From Acanthococcus lagerstroemiae (lineage: Eukaryota; Arthropoda; Insecta; Hemiptera; Eriococcidae): a DNA stretch of 64,000 nt. The stretch spans positions 49,799,497 to 49,863,496 of the forward strand of contig CM063107.1 of assembly GCA_031841125.1 (NCBI GenBank), in the 5' to 3' direction. Positions 1-10,561 of this stretch are shown one piece after another. Below the pieces are notes generated by a model. That model had not been told where the DNA came from and ran no database searches. It worked only from the letters and a program-made list of their open reading frames with translations. The translations under genes were made by a program, and so were the position numbers. Within the stretch, counting starts at the first letter, position 1; each line of letters begins with the position of its first letter.

Positions 1-151
1 TTAGAAATAGGGGTGCACAATCCGCCAATTCTCATCCATCGATGATTTGTAGACTGTGTCCCCGGTCTTGAAGGTGCAGGAATAAGAACGTGTCTGAGCT
101 CGATATCTTCGAATCAGGTCTATCGCCACAAAACGGGTGGGGCTGAGTTCC
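1..151 (-). CDS. Possible terminal coding exon, protein not recognised (partial)
   Basis: On the minus strand an open frame of 49 codons runs from an acceptor-like site (ctttcag at about 158-152) to a TAA at positions 3-1. The first base completes a split codon. An in-frame TGA lies just upstream of the acceptor, so the frame opens close to the splice site as expected for a real last exon. The peptide ends in NWRIVHPYF and contains FVAIDLIRRY and CTFKTGDTVY, a composition more like ordinary protein than A+T-rich noise. I do not recognise the family. It could be chance or part of a retroelement. Earlier exons are not visible, and the intron would extend to higher coordinates. Confidence 0.33.
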
Positions 152-1344
152 CTGAAAGTTCGTTTTCAGTGTATATGTTGGTCAATTGCTCGAAAAGTAC
201 TTCGGCTATGCGTCAATGTAAAATGAAAAATCAATTATTCTAATTAATTCACCATTCGCTTCGAATTGAAAATGTGAAATGGGTTGGCGAAAAAATGAAT
301 ATTTTTGTTCATCGGTCGGTCTTATTCTTGGGTAAAAGTGGTTTTCAACCACTTCTGATACTTTTACACGCCTTCCTCCCCTGCTATGCCGCCTAGGCAT
401 GAATTCGTGAACGCAGAGGGCGAAACTACGTGGGGTATTTCGGGACAAATATCTAACCAGTTTCGTCGGGAGGTCAGTGATACGGAATAAAAACGTGATT
501 AATTTTGTACAAGCGGCCGAACACAAGCCACTTTGAGGTAAAAATAATGCCTACATACTCTGTAGTGTATAACACAATACAGCGAATCTTGATAGACTAG
601 TCAAGCATTTTATCAGTGTATATTGGCCATGGTCATCTGGAGATGCATCCTACGTGGGCTGAATTTATTTCAAATTATTTGTGTGTCGAATGCCGCGAGC
701 ATTTTAAGCATAAATTTCATGAAGTTCACAAGGTTGAGAACCCGACGCTGCAGTTTATATTGAAACTAAAAACATGAACCTGTTTCATTTGTTTTTATGG
801 GGTTACCGGATAGAGAACGAATGGATTTTATTCTGATAACGATATCGTATCAGAAACAGCTCGATGGGGTGGGGAATGTGACACCCTTCAATTAGTAAAA
901 TCGTATACAAAATTCGGCGAATTTTGATATACAGTCACGAGAACTCGGTGAACAGGGATTATTTTTTATCGCTTATTATATGAAATTGAGGGGGTCTTAT
1001 TCCAAAGTGAACTGAAGGTATTAAATGTATTCTGCAGGAATTGAAAAAAAATGTTTACATGTTGCAGGCTGGGCACTAGTTCGATTCAATGGGCGGTTGC
1101 GTCAAGTAGTATTTACTCATCCAGGTATATCAGGGGAAAACACGAGATGCTAATAGGTTCCACGTAATCAGCCATTAAAATAACCCATCCCTTACCTTTA
1201 GCTCAGCTCGAAAAATAAATTCACGTATTTTTGCAGTTTTTGTGATACCACATACTATCACATACGTTTGCAGGCGTCTTCTACCATACAAAAAAAAGAA
1301 AAAAAGTACACATTATATTAACAAAGCAAGATCGTACTTTCAAC
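152..1344. other. A+T-rich stretch, no supported feature
   Basis: A 106-codon open frame on the minus strand (206-526) has no recognisable motif and no convincing splice or start context. The rest is A+T-rich sequence with no element boundaries that I can see. Confidence 0.5.
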
Positions 1345-1588
1345 CAGGGTTGGCAGTTTACAAATAAATTACATTTTACGTAAAATGCATCTAAAATGTT
1401 GAATGTAAAATGAACGTAAAAAGTAAAATGGATGTAAAATAGTGAAAAAACATGATTGATGATTAATAAATGATAACTGACATGATAAGAAATAAGAATG
1501 AAAAATTGAAAATGAATTACGAAATACATAATTGAAATGAAATTAATTAAATTTTGACGATAAAATAAGATGAATAATGTGGTTTAAG
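1345..1588. repeat. CAGGGTTGGCAG terminus followed by GTAAAAT-type repeats
   Basis: Starts with CAGGGTTGGCAGTTTAC and continues with many copies of a GTAAAAT-like heptamer. This matches the termini of the nested elements at 2958 and 3185. The matching right end could be the one at 5010: the bases before 1345 (ctttcaac) and after 5010 (gtttcaag) share the core TTTCAA. The true outer boundary of this nest is therefore ambiguous. Confidence 0.5.
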
Positions 1589-1839
1589 CAGGGTTGTGCA
1601 GGATTTAAATCCTCAGGGATTTTAAATCCAAATTTCCAAAAATCCTGATTTTGGATTTCAAATCCTTTTTCAAAATGGATTTCAGATTTCGGATTCAACT
1701 CCTGATTATTAGCAAAGGATTTGCATTTTGATAATTTCAAAAATAATAAAGATCCAAATTCGAAAATAGGGTGCTTGCAGCGCTGCGCTGCGACAAACAC
1801 CCTAAGAATCCTCATTTCATCAATTTTAACAATTTACCA

Positions 1840-1995
1840 TTGGGACTTAAACCTAAGTTGCAAGTGTTGGCAGCACTGTCAGTATGTTTATTGCATTCTT
1901 ATCACTTTGGGGAGACTAGATCATCCCAAACTGATCACAATACCCACGAAACGTTTGCCTATGGTAGCGCAGCCTAGGTGAGGTTTAAACCCCAA
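1840..1995. mobile_element. Short inverted-repeat element, family D copy 1
   Basis: The ends are TTGGGACTTAAACCT and, inverted, TTGGGGTTTAAACCT. The interior (TGTTGGCAGC, CGTTTGCCTATGG, CACCTAGG-type segments) is shared with copies at 28364-28531 and, inverted, at 28519-28647. Non-coding. Confidence 0.65.
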
Positions 1996-2151
1996 TTATG
2001 TAACTTATTGATATCTTGAAAATCAAACCTTTTACATAGTGATAGTTTTACATCCTTTTTGTTGTATTCCGCAAACGCGAAAGAAGCTCATTTGGTTATA
2101 TGCTAGAACGCTGAACGCAAGTCCTAAAAATTTCTATTTTTTACTGATAAT

Positions 2152-2474
2152 TGAACACTGTTAAGCAAAATCCACCCAAGCGACAAAATCTGTTTTTTAA
2201 GAAAACGTAACATTAAAAGTTAATGAATAAAGCCGGATTACAGACATAGCGTTTTTTCAACATAGACACAGATTTTTGTATCGGGGGCTCAATTTGAAAA
2301 ATTCTACTTTTTATGCTCTTTCCAAAGTACTAATATCTACGATATAGTGTATAAGGTGATGCGAAAATTCACTGCGATTCTCCTTGAGCAACACCGAACG
2401 TTTCAACATCACGTAATTAATGTTTAATTTTGTCAACAAATGTTGCTTGAGCGGTTTTTGCTTAACAGCGTTCA
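2152..2474. mobile_element. Inverted-repeat element, family F copy 1
   Basis: The left end TGAACACTGTTAAGCAAAA pairs with the right end, which inverted reads TGAACGCTGTTAAGCAAAA. The interior (ATCGGGGGC, GAAAAATTCT, GCTCTTTCCAA) matches family F copy 2 at 13271-13520. Non-coding. Confidence 0.65.
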
Positions 2475-2501
2475 GTTAGTATTTTAGCTCGCAGCTACAG
2501 A

Positions 2502-2674
2502 CAGGGTTGTTTAGCCAATCGGAAGGGCTAAAAACTTAGTTAAAAGCTATAACGTTTCCGAACGATTGGCTTCGGTTAATCACTAACAACTAACGTGGTC
2601 TCATTAGCTAGCTAATTTTGTACCGAGATCGATAGGCTAACGGCTAAAAGCTACGGCTTAGCTAAGCAGCCCCG
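2502..2674. mobile_element. hAT-like MITE, family E (GCTAACGGCTA repeats), perfect 8-bp TSD
   Basis: The ends are CAGGGTTGTTTAGC and, inverted, CGGGGCTGCTTAGC. Flanked on both sides by gctacaga (2494-2501 and 2675-2682), a perfect 8-bp target site duplication typical of hAT transposition. The interior repeats the short word GCTAACGGCTA. A related but eroded copy lies at 16150-16562. Confidence 0.78.
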
Positions 2675-3184
2675 GCTACAGACAACAGAAGTTGTATGCG
2701 AATGTCCTCAGCTAATGGTAGATTGAAGATTACGTGGGTGCTTACTGCTGAGTTATGGAAATTTAGAAGTCAAAATACAGATTATTGCATTTTGGAATTA
2801 GAATCCCAATTTTTCTGAAAATTGAGAGGATTTAGGATTTTGGATTTGAAATTCTTTTCTAACAAGGATTTGAGACTTTGAATTCAAATCATTTTTTTGC
2901 CAGGATTTTTGGTTTAAATCTTGGAGTTTCCGGATTTTGCCCATCCCTGCGTTTCAGCAGGGTTGTTCTTCTACGCGTAAAATAATTATTTTACGTTACT
3001 TGTATAGTAATGTAGAATATTGGTGTAAAATGCAAAATAATGTAAAATAACTTATAGTGATGTAGAGTAATGTAAAATCGATACTAATAAGAACTGATAA
3101 CAGTGATGATATCTAAAATTCGAGTTATTCTACACTAATATCATTATTCTGCATATTATTATGTAGAATCAATGTGAAAAAATA

Positions 3185-4916
3185 CAGGGTTGGTAGGTAA
3201 AATACAGTTTACATTTTACATGCCCATTTTACACGTAAAATAGTTGATGTAAAATAACTTTATTTTATATTTTACATGTAAAATGAACGTAAAATAAATC
3301 AAAATTAGTAAAAAAAAATTGAAGTTCAGTTTTTCAATTAAAATTTTTAAAACTTGCACACAACTGGAACTACAGTCAAAAATGATCGTCTCTTTTACCA
3401 TTCAATTTTATAATTTATACTTCTCAAATTCACTGTAGGCAACTCATAAGAAAGTAAAGTGTTCTGTAGAAAGTGAATTACAAATGACAAGTATAAAACA
3501 ATTAAAAAAAAAAAAAGAATCAGCAATTCAGGCCAAAACAACTTTTAACGTTTTTCGCCAAACGTCTTAAAATTTAAACCGTTTATGAACAAATCAAATA
3601 ACCAAAAATGGACTTGGAGGTCACCTGACAAATTAACAAAAAACGAAATCGACCATTTCTTGATCAATGACTTGAAGGTAGTATCCAAGTACGAAGTAAT
3701 TCAGAAGTTCCTCTTCTCATCGGATTACAGAGTAGGCAAAAATATGAACATCGATCTAAGGCTTTCGACTCGGTAAGACACAGTTCGGTCTGGAGGGCAC
3801 TAAACAACCAAGAATTAAAAAAGGACATAATAGAAACTATCAAAAAATGGTACGAGGGGGTAACGGCATATGTAAAACTAGATATTGAAGGGGTGGAATT
3901 TGAGATTTAAAAAGGGGTCAAACAGGACGACCCACTATCGCCCAATTTGTTCACGGCAGTTCTTGAAGAAACTTCTAGAAAACTAAATTGGGAGGGAAAA
4001 GGCTTAAGGATAAATGGTCAGCGGCTGAGTAACCTGCGTTTCGCCGACGACGTCGTCCTGATGGGTAATAGCATGGAAGAACTGAATCAGATGGCTAGGA
4101 AGCTTTGTGAAGAAAGTAGGAAGGTCGGACTGAGTATGAATTTCTCGAAGACGAAAGTGATGACGAACAGGGAATATGGAGAATGTTGGCTGGAGAAGCA
4201 AAAACTGGAAAAGGTAGATGAGTACAAGTACCTCGGGCAAACAGTGGTAATAATGGAAAGATGGAAACGCGTGACAAAAGAAAGAATTGCAAGTGCTTGG
4301 AAAGGGTTTTGGTCGAACAAAAGAATATTTGATAGCAAGCTGTCTCTAAAAGCGAAAGTAAGAGTACTGGAGCAGTGTATAGTTCTCTCCTTACTCTATG
4401 GAGCACAAACGTGAGCCCCGACTATGTCTTAAAGGGAAAGGATTAGGAGAACATTCATCAGAATTTTGCGTAGATTGATGAAAGTACAAATATGTGATAA
4501 AATAAAAATAGAATCAATTTTGGCGAAAACCGGGGCAAAAATATAGGGTGGGTGGCAACCAGACTTAAAGTTCAGCTACGCGGGTCATTTAGCTAGGGAG
4601 AAAAGCAAGTGGACGAGGATAGCAGAAGAATGGGACCCTAGGTATCTTAACATGAAACAGGGGAGACCCCCAACAAGATGGAGGGACGAACTAATGAAAA
4701 ATTTTGGCATACTGTGGGGAAAGGCAGGTAGGGATAAAGAGAGATGGGTAAGAACGGTCAAAGCCTATGTCCGAAACCGGGTACACTTGGTAGCAGGGCG
4801 GCTTCCCGCATAGCCGCGAAGTTGTAAAGTCAAGGCAGCAAATAAAATAAAATAAAATAAAATAAAATTACGTCAAATGTAAAATAAATCATTTTACATG
4901 TAAAATACCAACCCTG
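3185..4916. mobile_element. hAT-like element C (CAGGGTTGGTA...TACCAACCCTG)
   Basis: The left end CAGGGTTGGTAGGTAAAAT and the inverted right end CAGGGTTGGTATTTTAC match well. Both arms are rich in GTAAAAT words. The flanks tgaaaaaa (two bases before the left end) and tgaaaaac (right) may be a degraded 8-bp duplication. The interior is occupied by an RTE LINE fragment. Confidence 0.55.
3575..4858 (+). pseudogene. RTE-type LINE fragment: endonuclease tail joined to reverse transcriptase
   Basis: The first frame (3585-3776) carries WTWRSPD..TKNEIDHF and a SSDYR motif, the C-terminal part of an APE-type endonuclease. It then jumps to AFDSVRHSSVWRAL, QDDPLSPNLFTAVLE, LRFADDVVLMG (catalytic ADD) and KKVGLSMNFSKTKVM-like reverse transcriptase signatures up to LLYGAQT. 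A later frame carries GRPPTRWRDELM. The 3' end is an (AAAAT)n tail at about 4835-4867, as in RTE elements. The N-terminal endonuclease, the fingers of the RT and several in-frame positions are lost: there is a stop after the GVEFEI segment and frame changes after 4414. It is therefore a dead, internally deleted, 5'-truncated copy inserted in element C. Confidence 0.85.
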
Positions 4917-5010
4917 TGAAAAACTTTATCATTGTACATAAGTTATTCTACGTTATTCTACGCATTATTTTACCGTTAACAGACTTGTGTAAATTTACGG
5001 CACAGCCCTG

Positions 5011-5530
5011 GTTTCAAGTAAAAAGTGCTGATATCAGAAGGTCCGATGAGTTTTAATTTGACTTTTTATGGAATTTATAAAATTTATCAATAATTATTAC
5101 TATTTTCTTATTAATCTTTTTCTTTGAAAATTTTCGATTTACAATTTATATTCTAAAAAGTTTGGTCAAATTAAAAATGTTTTTCTGGCCTAAATTGCTC
5201 AATTTTTTCTAATTGTTTATGCTTGTCTTTTATAATTCATTTTCACTATAAAATCATGTAGGTATAAAATATTCTACTTTCGTATGAGTTACCCATACAT
5301 AGTGAATTTGAGGAGTATAATTATAAAATTTAATGATATAGGAGACAACCATTTTTGACTATAGTTCCAGTTGTGTACAAGTTTTAAATTTTTATTTGAA
5401 AAATTGTACTTCAATTTTCTTTACTCTTCACTGAATGTTTCATCGAAATCGGTAAATTCCTTATTTTTGGGTATTTTTTATTCAAATGGTTAATTTTGGC
5501 CGAAAACGCATGAACTTTAACTACCGTGAG
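5011..5530. other. A+T-rich, no feature seen
   Basis: Low-complexity A+T-rich sequence between the 1.3-5.0 kb nest and the next short element. Nothing supported on either strand. Confidence 0.5.
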
Positions 5531-5748
5531 CAGGGCCGTATTTACAGGAGGGCTAGAAGGGCTATGGCTCTCCCCCCTCCCCCACAAAGGAAAGTGAAAA
5601 ACATAATGCGAAAAAAATGAAAGACGTGCTGCGTCAGTGTTTTTTGTCGATAAAAAACGAAAACTTTTTTTACGTTTAATGTTTACACTTTTTGTTGGGG
5701 CCCCGCAACTTTTGGCCCCCCTGTCTCATGAGTCTAAATCCGGTCCTG
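5531..5748. mobile_element. hAT-like MITE (CAGGGCCGTATTTA...TAAATCCGGTCCTG)
   Basis: The left end CAGGGCCGTATTTA pairs with the inverted right end CAGGACCGGATTTA. Flanks accgtgag and cccatgag match at 6 of 8 positions. Contains a homopolymer-rich interior and no transposase. The terminal motif is the same type as that of the hAT at 57791-60534. Confidence 0.65.
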
Positions 5749-6506
5749 CCCATGAGCACAGGCCAATATTATTCAATCGAGTTCCAACTTTTTTGAGATT
5801 TTTCTTTCACTTACTTATTTGTTAGAGCTTCCAGGGAAGGACAATTTTCCGAGAAAATTTTAAAGATAAAGGACCACCTTATAACATGATCATCGAAATT
5901 CTAGACGATAATAATCAAGTAGTGTCTAGAAAAAAAATCAGTTCTGTATGTAAACATTTTATTTCATTGTGGTATAAAATTTGGTACGACAGTCTGAAAC
6001 AAATTAGTGATTACAGCTTCTAGCAATGCAACAAGATCATTGAAACTACCTTATGAGGTACCTCATTCGGTAATTCTCAAAATGCCTACTGCGTAAAGTA
6101 ACTCGTTAACTAAGCTTCTAAGGACTAATAAATGCAATTCATTATCTATCATTATGAGATATACGAGTACATATAAATCCTAAATTTAAAATGCAGGATT
6201 GATCATCAGTCAGTGATACATTTTCTAGAAATAGCTATTCAGTTTACTCAATAACAGAACGTCTTTAGCGCTTCTTTTCCCACACATTCTGGTACAGCTA
6301 TTTGGAGAAAACTAATTTTGATTTCATTATACACGTAGATTGATAACACAGCGCTGTACAACGTATAAAATTGAACTAACCATAAATCGTACAAAATTAA
6401 AAATAAGCATTAAGTATCGAGGAATTCCAATCACAATTTCCAATTACACAACCTACCACGCATAGTTACCCACATCTTAAGCAATAACTTGGTCTTCGAG
6501 TCGAGT
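5749..6506 (-). other. Probable 3' UTR/downstream flank of the 6.5 kb gene
   Basis: No inverted-repeat element is visible here, unlike most of the window. On the minus strand an AATAAA-type signal (5958-5963) lies about 540 bases past the stop codon at 6507-6509. Its use as a polyadenylation signal is inferred. Confidence 0.3.
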
Positions 6507-7158
6507 TCACTCATTCTGAATACTGGTCGCATCGTTGGGAAGGTATATAGGGACGTAGTATACTTTATGTCCTGCTGGAATGGCATTGGAATCTTCATCT
6601 TCGTTGTACATTTGTCTGCTGACCATGGATCTCTCTTCTTTCGTTCGATTCGCGGGCGATACTGGCACAGATGATTTAATAGGACGGTCGTATTTTTTCT
6701 TCGCCGGGCCCAAACCGACGATGGCTTCGGCTCCGGGAATGCCTGCAATGGCAGTGGCCATGGGTTTGGCAACCGCTAGTCCTCCGGGACCAACAATAGC
6801 GGTCCCTACCGGTTTGGATGCCGCCACGCCGCCGGGTCCGGCTACAGCCAAACCTACTGGCTTCGCTTCGGCTACAGAAGCGTTGTCAGGAGGTAAACCT
6901 ACGCAAACACTTTCATCGGGATTACCAGCTGATCCACTGGTCGAGTTATTCGGTTCACTTTCATCAGCGCCCTCTCCCTCTTCCATGCCCACGTCTTCGT
7001 CATCTTCTTCTTCTCCTTTGAGACCATAAAATGAAGGGTTCCGATTGGTAATCGAAGTCCTGCCCGATGGATGAATCAGTAAATACTTGCCTTTGGCTCC
7101 TCCGTAGTATGGCAGACTTTTGACTGGCGCGTCTTCCTCGCCGGCTCTGTGTTCTACT
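6507..7158 (-). CDS. DUF4774-like Ala/Gly/Pro-repeat protein 1, last exon (partial gene)
   Basis: This last coding exon of about 217 codons begins after a tttgtcgcag acceptor at 7159-7160, with one base completing a split codon, and ends at TGA 6509-6507. The N-terminal part (VEHRAGEEDAPVKSLPYYGG) leads to an acidic stretch EEEDDEDVGMEEGEGADE. A central block of alternating short repeats follows: AKPVGLAVAGPGG, SKPVGTAIVGPGG, AKPMATAIAG. After it come a basic linker and the C-terminal tail GHKVYYVPIYLP. The repeat block resembles the arthropod DUF4774-type domain, whose function is unknown; these are usually secreted and possibly cuticle- or matrix-associated. The tail resembles that of the paralog at 30313 (IIYYNPVYP). 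No signal peptide is present in this exon, so an upstream exon must supply the start. It was not found with confidence between 7.2 and 18.4 kb. Confidence 0.75.
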
Positions 7159-7255
7159 CTGCGACAAAGCAAATATAACGAATATTATTGAATTGGCTTA
7201 ATGGTGATCGAGTATAAGTCGTGATGTAGATGTCATGGCCGGCAAATCCCCAATA

Positions 7256-7552
7256 GCAAGCATGTGCTTGCACCTAACTGGATTTCCAATCAGGTGCAAC
7301 GCACCTGGTTGGAAATCCAATTGGAGCCCTTAATGTGAAAACAAGCGTAGTAAGTTTTGAAATTTCGACTTTGCCGTCAAATAGCAATGTAATTGCTGAT
7401 GTTCTGCTGGATAAATTGCTGCGGGTGAATAAACAGATGTTACCTAATTCTATGCACAGTAGTGTTAGAAGTGTAAGAGTTGCGGATATAGCGCTATCTG
7501 CCTGCAAAGTCGAAATTTCAAAACTGACTGTAGTTGTTTTCACAATAAGAGG
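7256..7552. repeat. Consecutive hairpins and an inverted-repeat element
   Basis: GCAAGCATGTGCTTGC at 7256-7271 is a near-perfect palindrome. Arms 7279-7297 and 7301-7319 pair with one mismatch around an AAC loop. From about 7326 a third inverted repeat starts (AATGTGAAAACAA, then AGTTTTGAAATTTCGACTTT); its other arm is at about 7500-7552. It lies in the presumed intron of the 6.5 kb gene and is most likely a MITE next to small hairpins. Confidence 0.55.
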
Positions 7553-9148
7553 GCTTCATTATTTCTTTTTTTTTAATGGGGGGGGGGAGGAGGAACTTGA
7601 CCACTCAAACTAAAATGGAAGAAAATTGCAATATTTTATTGACGTTTTGAGACAAAAATTTTACCCCTTTCCTAGAAATTACCCCCATCAATGGTCTTGA
7701 GTTTGCACATAATTGAAAAATGAAAAAGTGTCGGCCGTGGATAGTGTCATGGTAGAACCAATATATTCCAGATCGAGTACTTTAAGCGGATATTTTATTT
7801 GTTAAAAATTTCTTTATGAAATAGGTATTAACGAAAACGTGAGTAAATTTATAATTTCATTTTAAAAGGAGGAAAATTTGGAATTTGGTACCTACTCAAT
7901 CAAAGTCAAGGTTGAACTTGAGCAGTTGAGACGATAGTGCCCAATATTTTTTTCCCGGTAGTTTCTTTCACTTTTTCTTTTTTTTTGAAGGGGTGGAATT
8001 TTTTTTTGTCATGGATAATTTCGAGAAAAAGACAAATTTTTTTCGCATTGAAAAACAATTTTTTTTAGTTATTGACAAGGAAGAGGCAGCGTTCATGTTT
8101 ATTTACTTATTGATTTTTTATTCAAAGAGAAAAACTAAGTACCTTTTATTCCAAAAAAGAGAAAGATGATTTTGCTGATAGTTTTTCATTTTTCTTTTTC
8201 GGATTCTTTTATTTTTAATTACAACTTTATCTCCTATTTCGTCAGTTTCGGGTTTTTGGTGCATTTTATCATTATCATTTTTTTTATTTTTCTCTTGATT
8301 TTTAATTCTTTCGTTTTCGACTTGAATTTGTCCAAGTCCGATCTATGTATAAATTACAGCATATTAGTCATTCTTACGGGTATCTGAATTTTAATGTGTT
8401 AGTAATCTAATTTGGAATATGATATTTTATTCTGAATATTTTCATATGTATTCTAAGTATCCGTTCGAGTGGGTACACACAGTGTGAAGAGTACTGGGAA
8501 AGAAGCAGGCAAGTAACTTTTTTGGCGAAATTGAGTTATTCATACCGTTGCAACGGGAGTAATAAAGTAGCTGAGCTATGGTAGGATGCCTGAAAGGATA
8601 CTACAGTCCAGAAAAACGGGTTTCAAAATTCACATACAGGTAAAGAACCATGTACGTAAACAAACTGTTTTTCATTTTTCTCGCTTCGTCTCAAAAGTGA
8701 CTTACCTTCCCCCTTCACCGTACCCTTCATTATGGTGTCGCAAGTAAATGCCGCGCCTTCAACTGGTTAAGTAGGCAACTCATCCTGGCAGTGTGTAGAT
8801 GTATTTGCCTGCTTTTTACACTCGAAGGGATAAAGGTACGGATATCTGAGGAGATTACGAACAGCATAAAGGAAAATACTCTTCTCAAGCGCGAAAACTA
8901 TAATAAGTAGAGGCCCAGAAGTATTTTTGAAACAAATAAGGAAAAAAATCGTTTACTGTAACAAACCTGCGGGTTTAGAGGACAATTTTTGTGGATAAAT
9001 GGAAAAATAAAGTTTTTGCCCATAATTCTTAACTAAAATCGATTTGGTGAACGCCCTCTTGATCCAGTAACTGCTGTAACTGTTTTCTATTATTTCCGAA
9101 AAAGTTCCATCAGTCTATCTATTGGTACTACTGAGAAAAAGTGTCCAT
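7553..9148. other. Presumed intron, A+T-rich, no supported exon
   Basis: Contains a G run at about 7578-7586 and T-rich low complexity at 7960-8330. A small minus-strand ATG with a good donor (8728-8703, AAG then GTAAGT) is in the wrong phase to join the 7158 acceptor directly. Nothing else supported. Confidence 0.4.
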
Positions 9149-9466
9149 CCCAATGCGCAAAATCCCATCAGTTACCCAGGTAACTAAAGGGGAACAAGGG
9201 TAATCTGAAGGTAACCGGGGGTAACAAATGGGTAACTTTTCGGCTGCGGGTAACTAGAGGGTAACTAGGGTAGTCTGAGGGTAACAAATGGTAGTGGCGT
9301 GCGGTGACTTTTCCTAGGAGGTAAGCGTAGAGGTGAAGTAAAAATCAGAATAAAAGTATGAAAGATGCAACTACGAAATGGCATTGATGAACTTATTCAA
9401 ATTGTCGTATCCCTGTGTAGAGTCATTCCATATGCATTTATTCTTTTCTGTGACAAATAACAGACA

Positions 9467-9720
9467 CAGGGATGTACCACCAAAGAGTTTTTCTTGGGGG
9501 GGGGGGGCAAAAATTATGAAAGTCTCAACTGACTTAACTCAAAATTCCCGAACATCGCAGCAAAAAAAACTTCCAACTTCGCACTCAATTCCCCAGTACC
9601 AGAGCAAAAGAATCTTTTGACTTGTTAGATTTTCCCAACTCCGTCTGATTGAAATTGTAAATTTTCCCAACTACTGAGGGAAAAATTCTTGGGGGGTAGG
9701 GGGCTGTTGGTACGTCCCTG
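9467..9720. mobile_element. hAT-like MITE, family H (CAGGGATGTACC...GGTACGTCCCTG)
   Basis: The ends CAGGGATGTACCACC and, inverted, CAGGGACGTACCAAC agree well. Flanks aacagaca and aatataca match at 6 of 8. The homologous sequence at 50340-50360 lacks this insertion and so acts as a related empty site. Contains a run of G (about 9488-9498). Related sequences at 23964, 50127 and 53529. Confidence 0.78.
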
Positions 9721-10312
9721 AATATACATGACTTACGAAACACTTTTACACCATCATCGTAACCAGTTAACCACAAAATGTTTTCATATTGCAAAACGTG
9801 GCAATATCTAGTAAAACTCGAACCACCTCTCTTTTGCTCAGTTTTTAAAAATGGTATGATTTAGGCTTCCCACCATTAATAATTTCCATTTGTTCATTTA
9901 GAGTAAGTCGCGAAAATGGTGTTTTAATAAGATCGCGGATACGCATTTTGGGGGAACATTCAAACATAACGTGTTGACTAGTAAAAGAATACAATCACAT
10001 TTTACTGTCAACTTCGACGTTCGTGTGAAGTTAATCCGAGGCAAGCCTGACTCCAAGCGCTTCCAGAACGCAACCAAACGCACAGGTTTTGTCGCGTTGA
10101 ACATGCTAGAGTGTTTTTGTGTTGGTAATTAACACGGAGACGGCGTAAGTCGTGCAGTGCGTGCAGTATGGAAAAGAAGCGGTAGATCCAACGTACACCT
10201 CGCTGGCCCATACAAATATACAAAGTACGAGGATTGCCAAACGCCGAACAGTATACATCTCCCATGAACTTATTGTATACTTAAGTGTAAGCATTGTAAG
10301 CGTCAATACACA

Positions 10313-10561
10313 CGATGCGAATCGGTTACTCTCTAGCTACCCGGTTACCCGCGGAAAAGTTACTCATTTGTTACCCTGAAATTACCCTCAGATTACCCTT
10401 GTTCCCCTGTAGTCCCCCTTGTTCCCCTTTAGTTACACGGGTAACTGGCGGCTTACTACACAATTAGTTACCCTCTAGTTACCCGCGGTGGAAAAGTTAC
10501 CCATTTGTTACCCTTGTTCCCCTTCAGTTACCCGAGTAACTTGTGGAATTTTGCGCATCGG
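10313..10561. mobile_element. GGTAAC-minisatellite element copy M2
   Basis: Begins with CGATGCG and ends with TTTTGCGCATCG. The interior is a run of GTTACCC units (GTTACCCGCGGAAAAGTTAC, GTTACCCTCTAGTTACCC) in two sub-blocks. It lies inside the hAT-like element 9292-10700, so that element carried or received a copy of the family it also interrupts. Confidence 0.7.

Larger units (their letters stand above)
1589..2949. mobile_element. hAT-like non-autonomous element A (TIR CAGGGTTG...CATCCCTG)
   Basis: The left end reads CAGGGTTGTGCAGGATTTAA. The right end, read inverted, is CAGGGATGGGCAAAATCC. Both are followed by many GGATTT/AAATCC repeats. Flanks are ggtttaag (left) and cgtttcag (right), a 6 of 8 match to an 8-bp duplication. 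No transposase is present. The interior holds three further insertions (1840, 2152 and 2502). Confidence 0.6.
2958..5010. mobile_element. hAT-like element B, host of nested element C and an RTE LINE
   Basis: The left end is CAGGGTTGTTCTTCTACGCG. The right end inverted is CAGGGCTGTGCCGTAAATTT. Subterminal sequence is built from GTAAAAT/ATTTTAC words. Flanks are cgtttcag (2950-2957) and gtttcaag (5011-5018), the same octamer apart from one base insertion. An alternative left end is 1345, with flank ctttcaac. Most of the interior is element C and its LINE. Confidence 0.55.

Noticed and set aside
206..526. 106-codon minus-strand open frame
   Set aside because: No motif, no splice or start context, low similarity to real protein composition; kept as unannotated sequence.
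6580..7029. 149-codon plus-strand frame antisense to the 6.5 kb exon
   Set aside because: Ala/Pro/Ser-rich mirror of the real exon caused by codon structure.
8703..8728. Minus-strand ATGAAGGGTACG...GAAG with GTAAGT as first exon of the 6.5 kb gene
   Set aside because: Donor phase does not fit the 7158 acceptor and the peptide is not a signal sequence.
10330..10560. Telomere-like repeats
   Set aside because: GTTACCC units resemble telomeric words, but they are imperfect, bounded by inverted ends and dispersed as an element.
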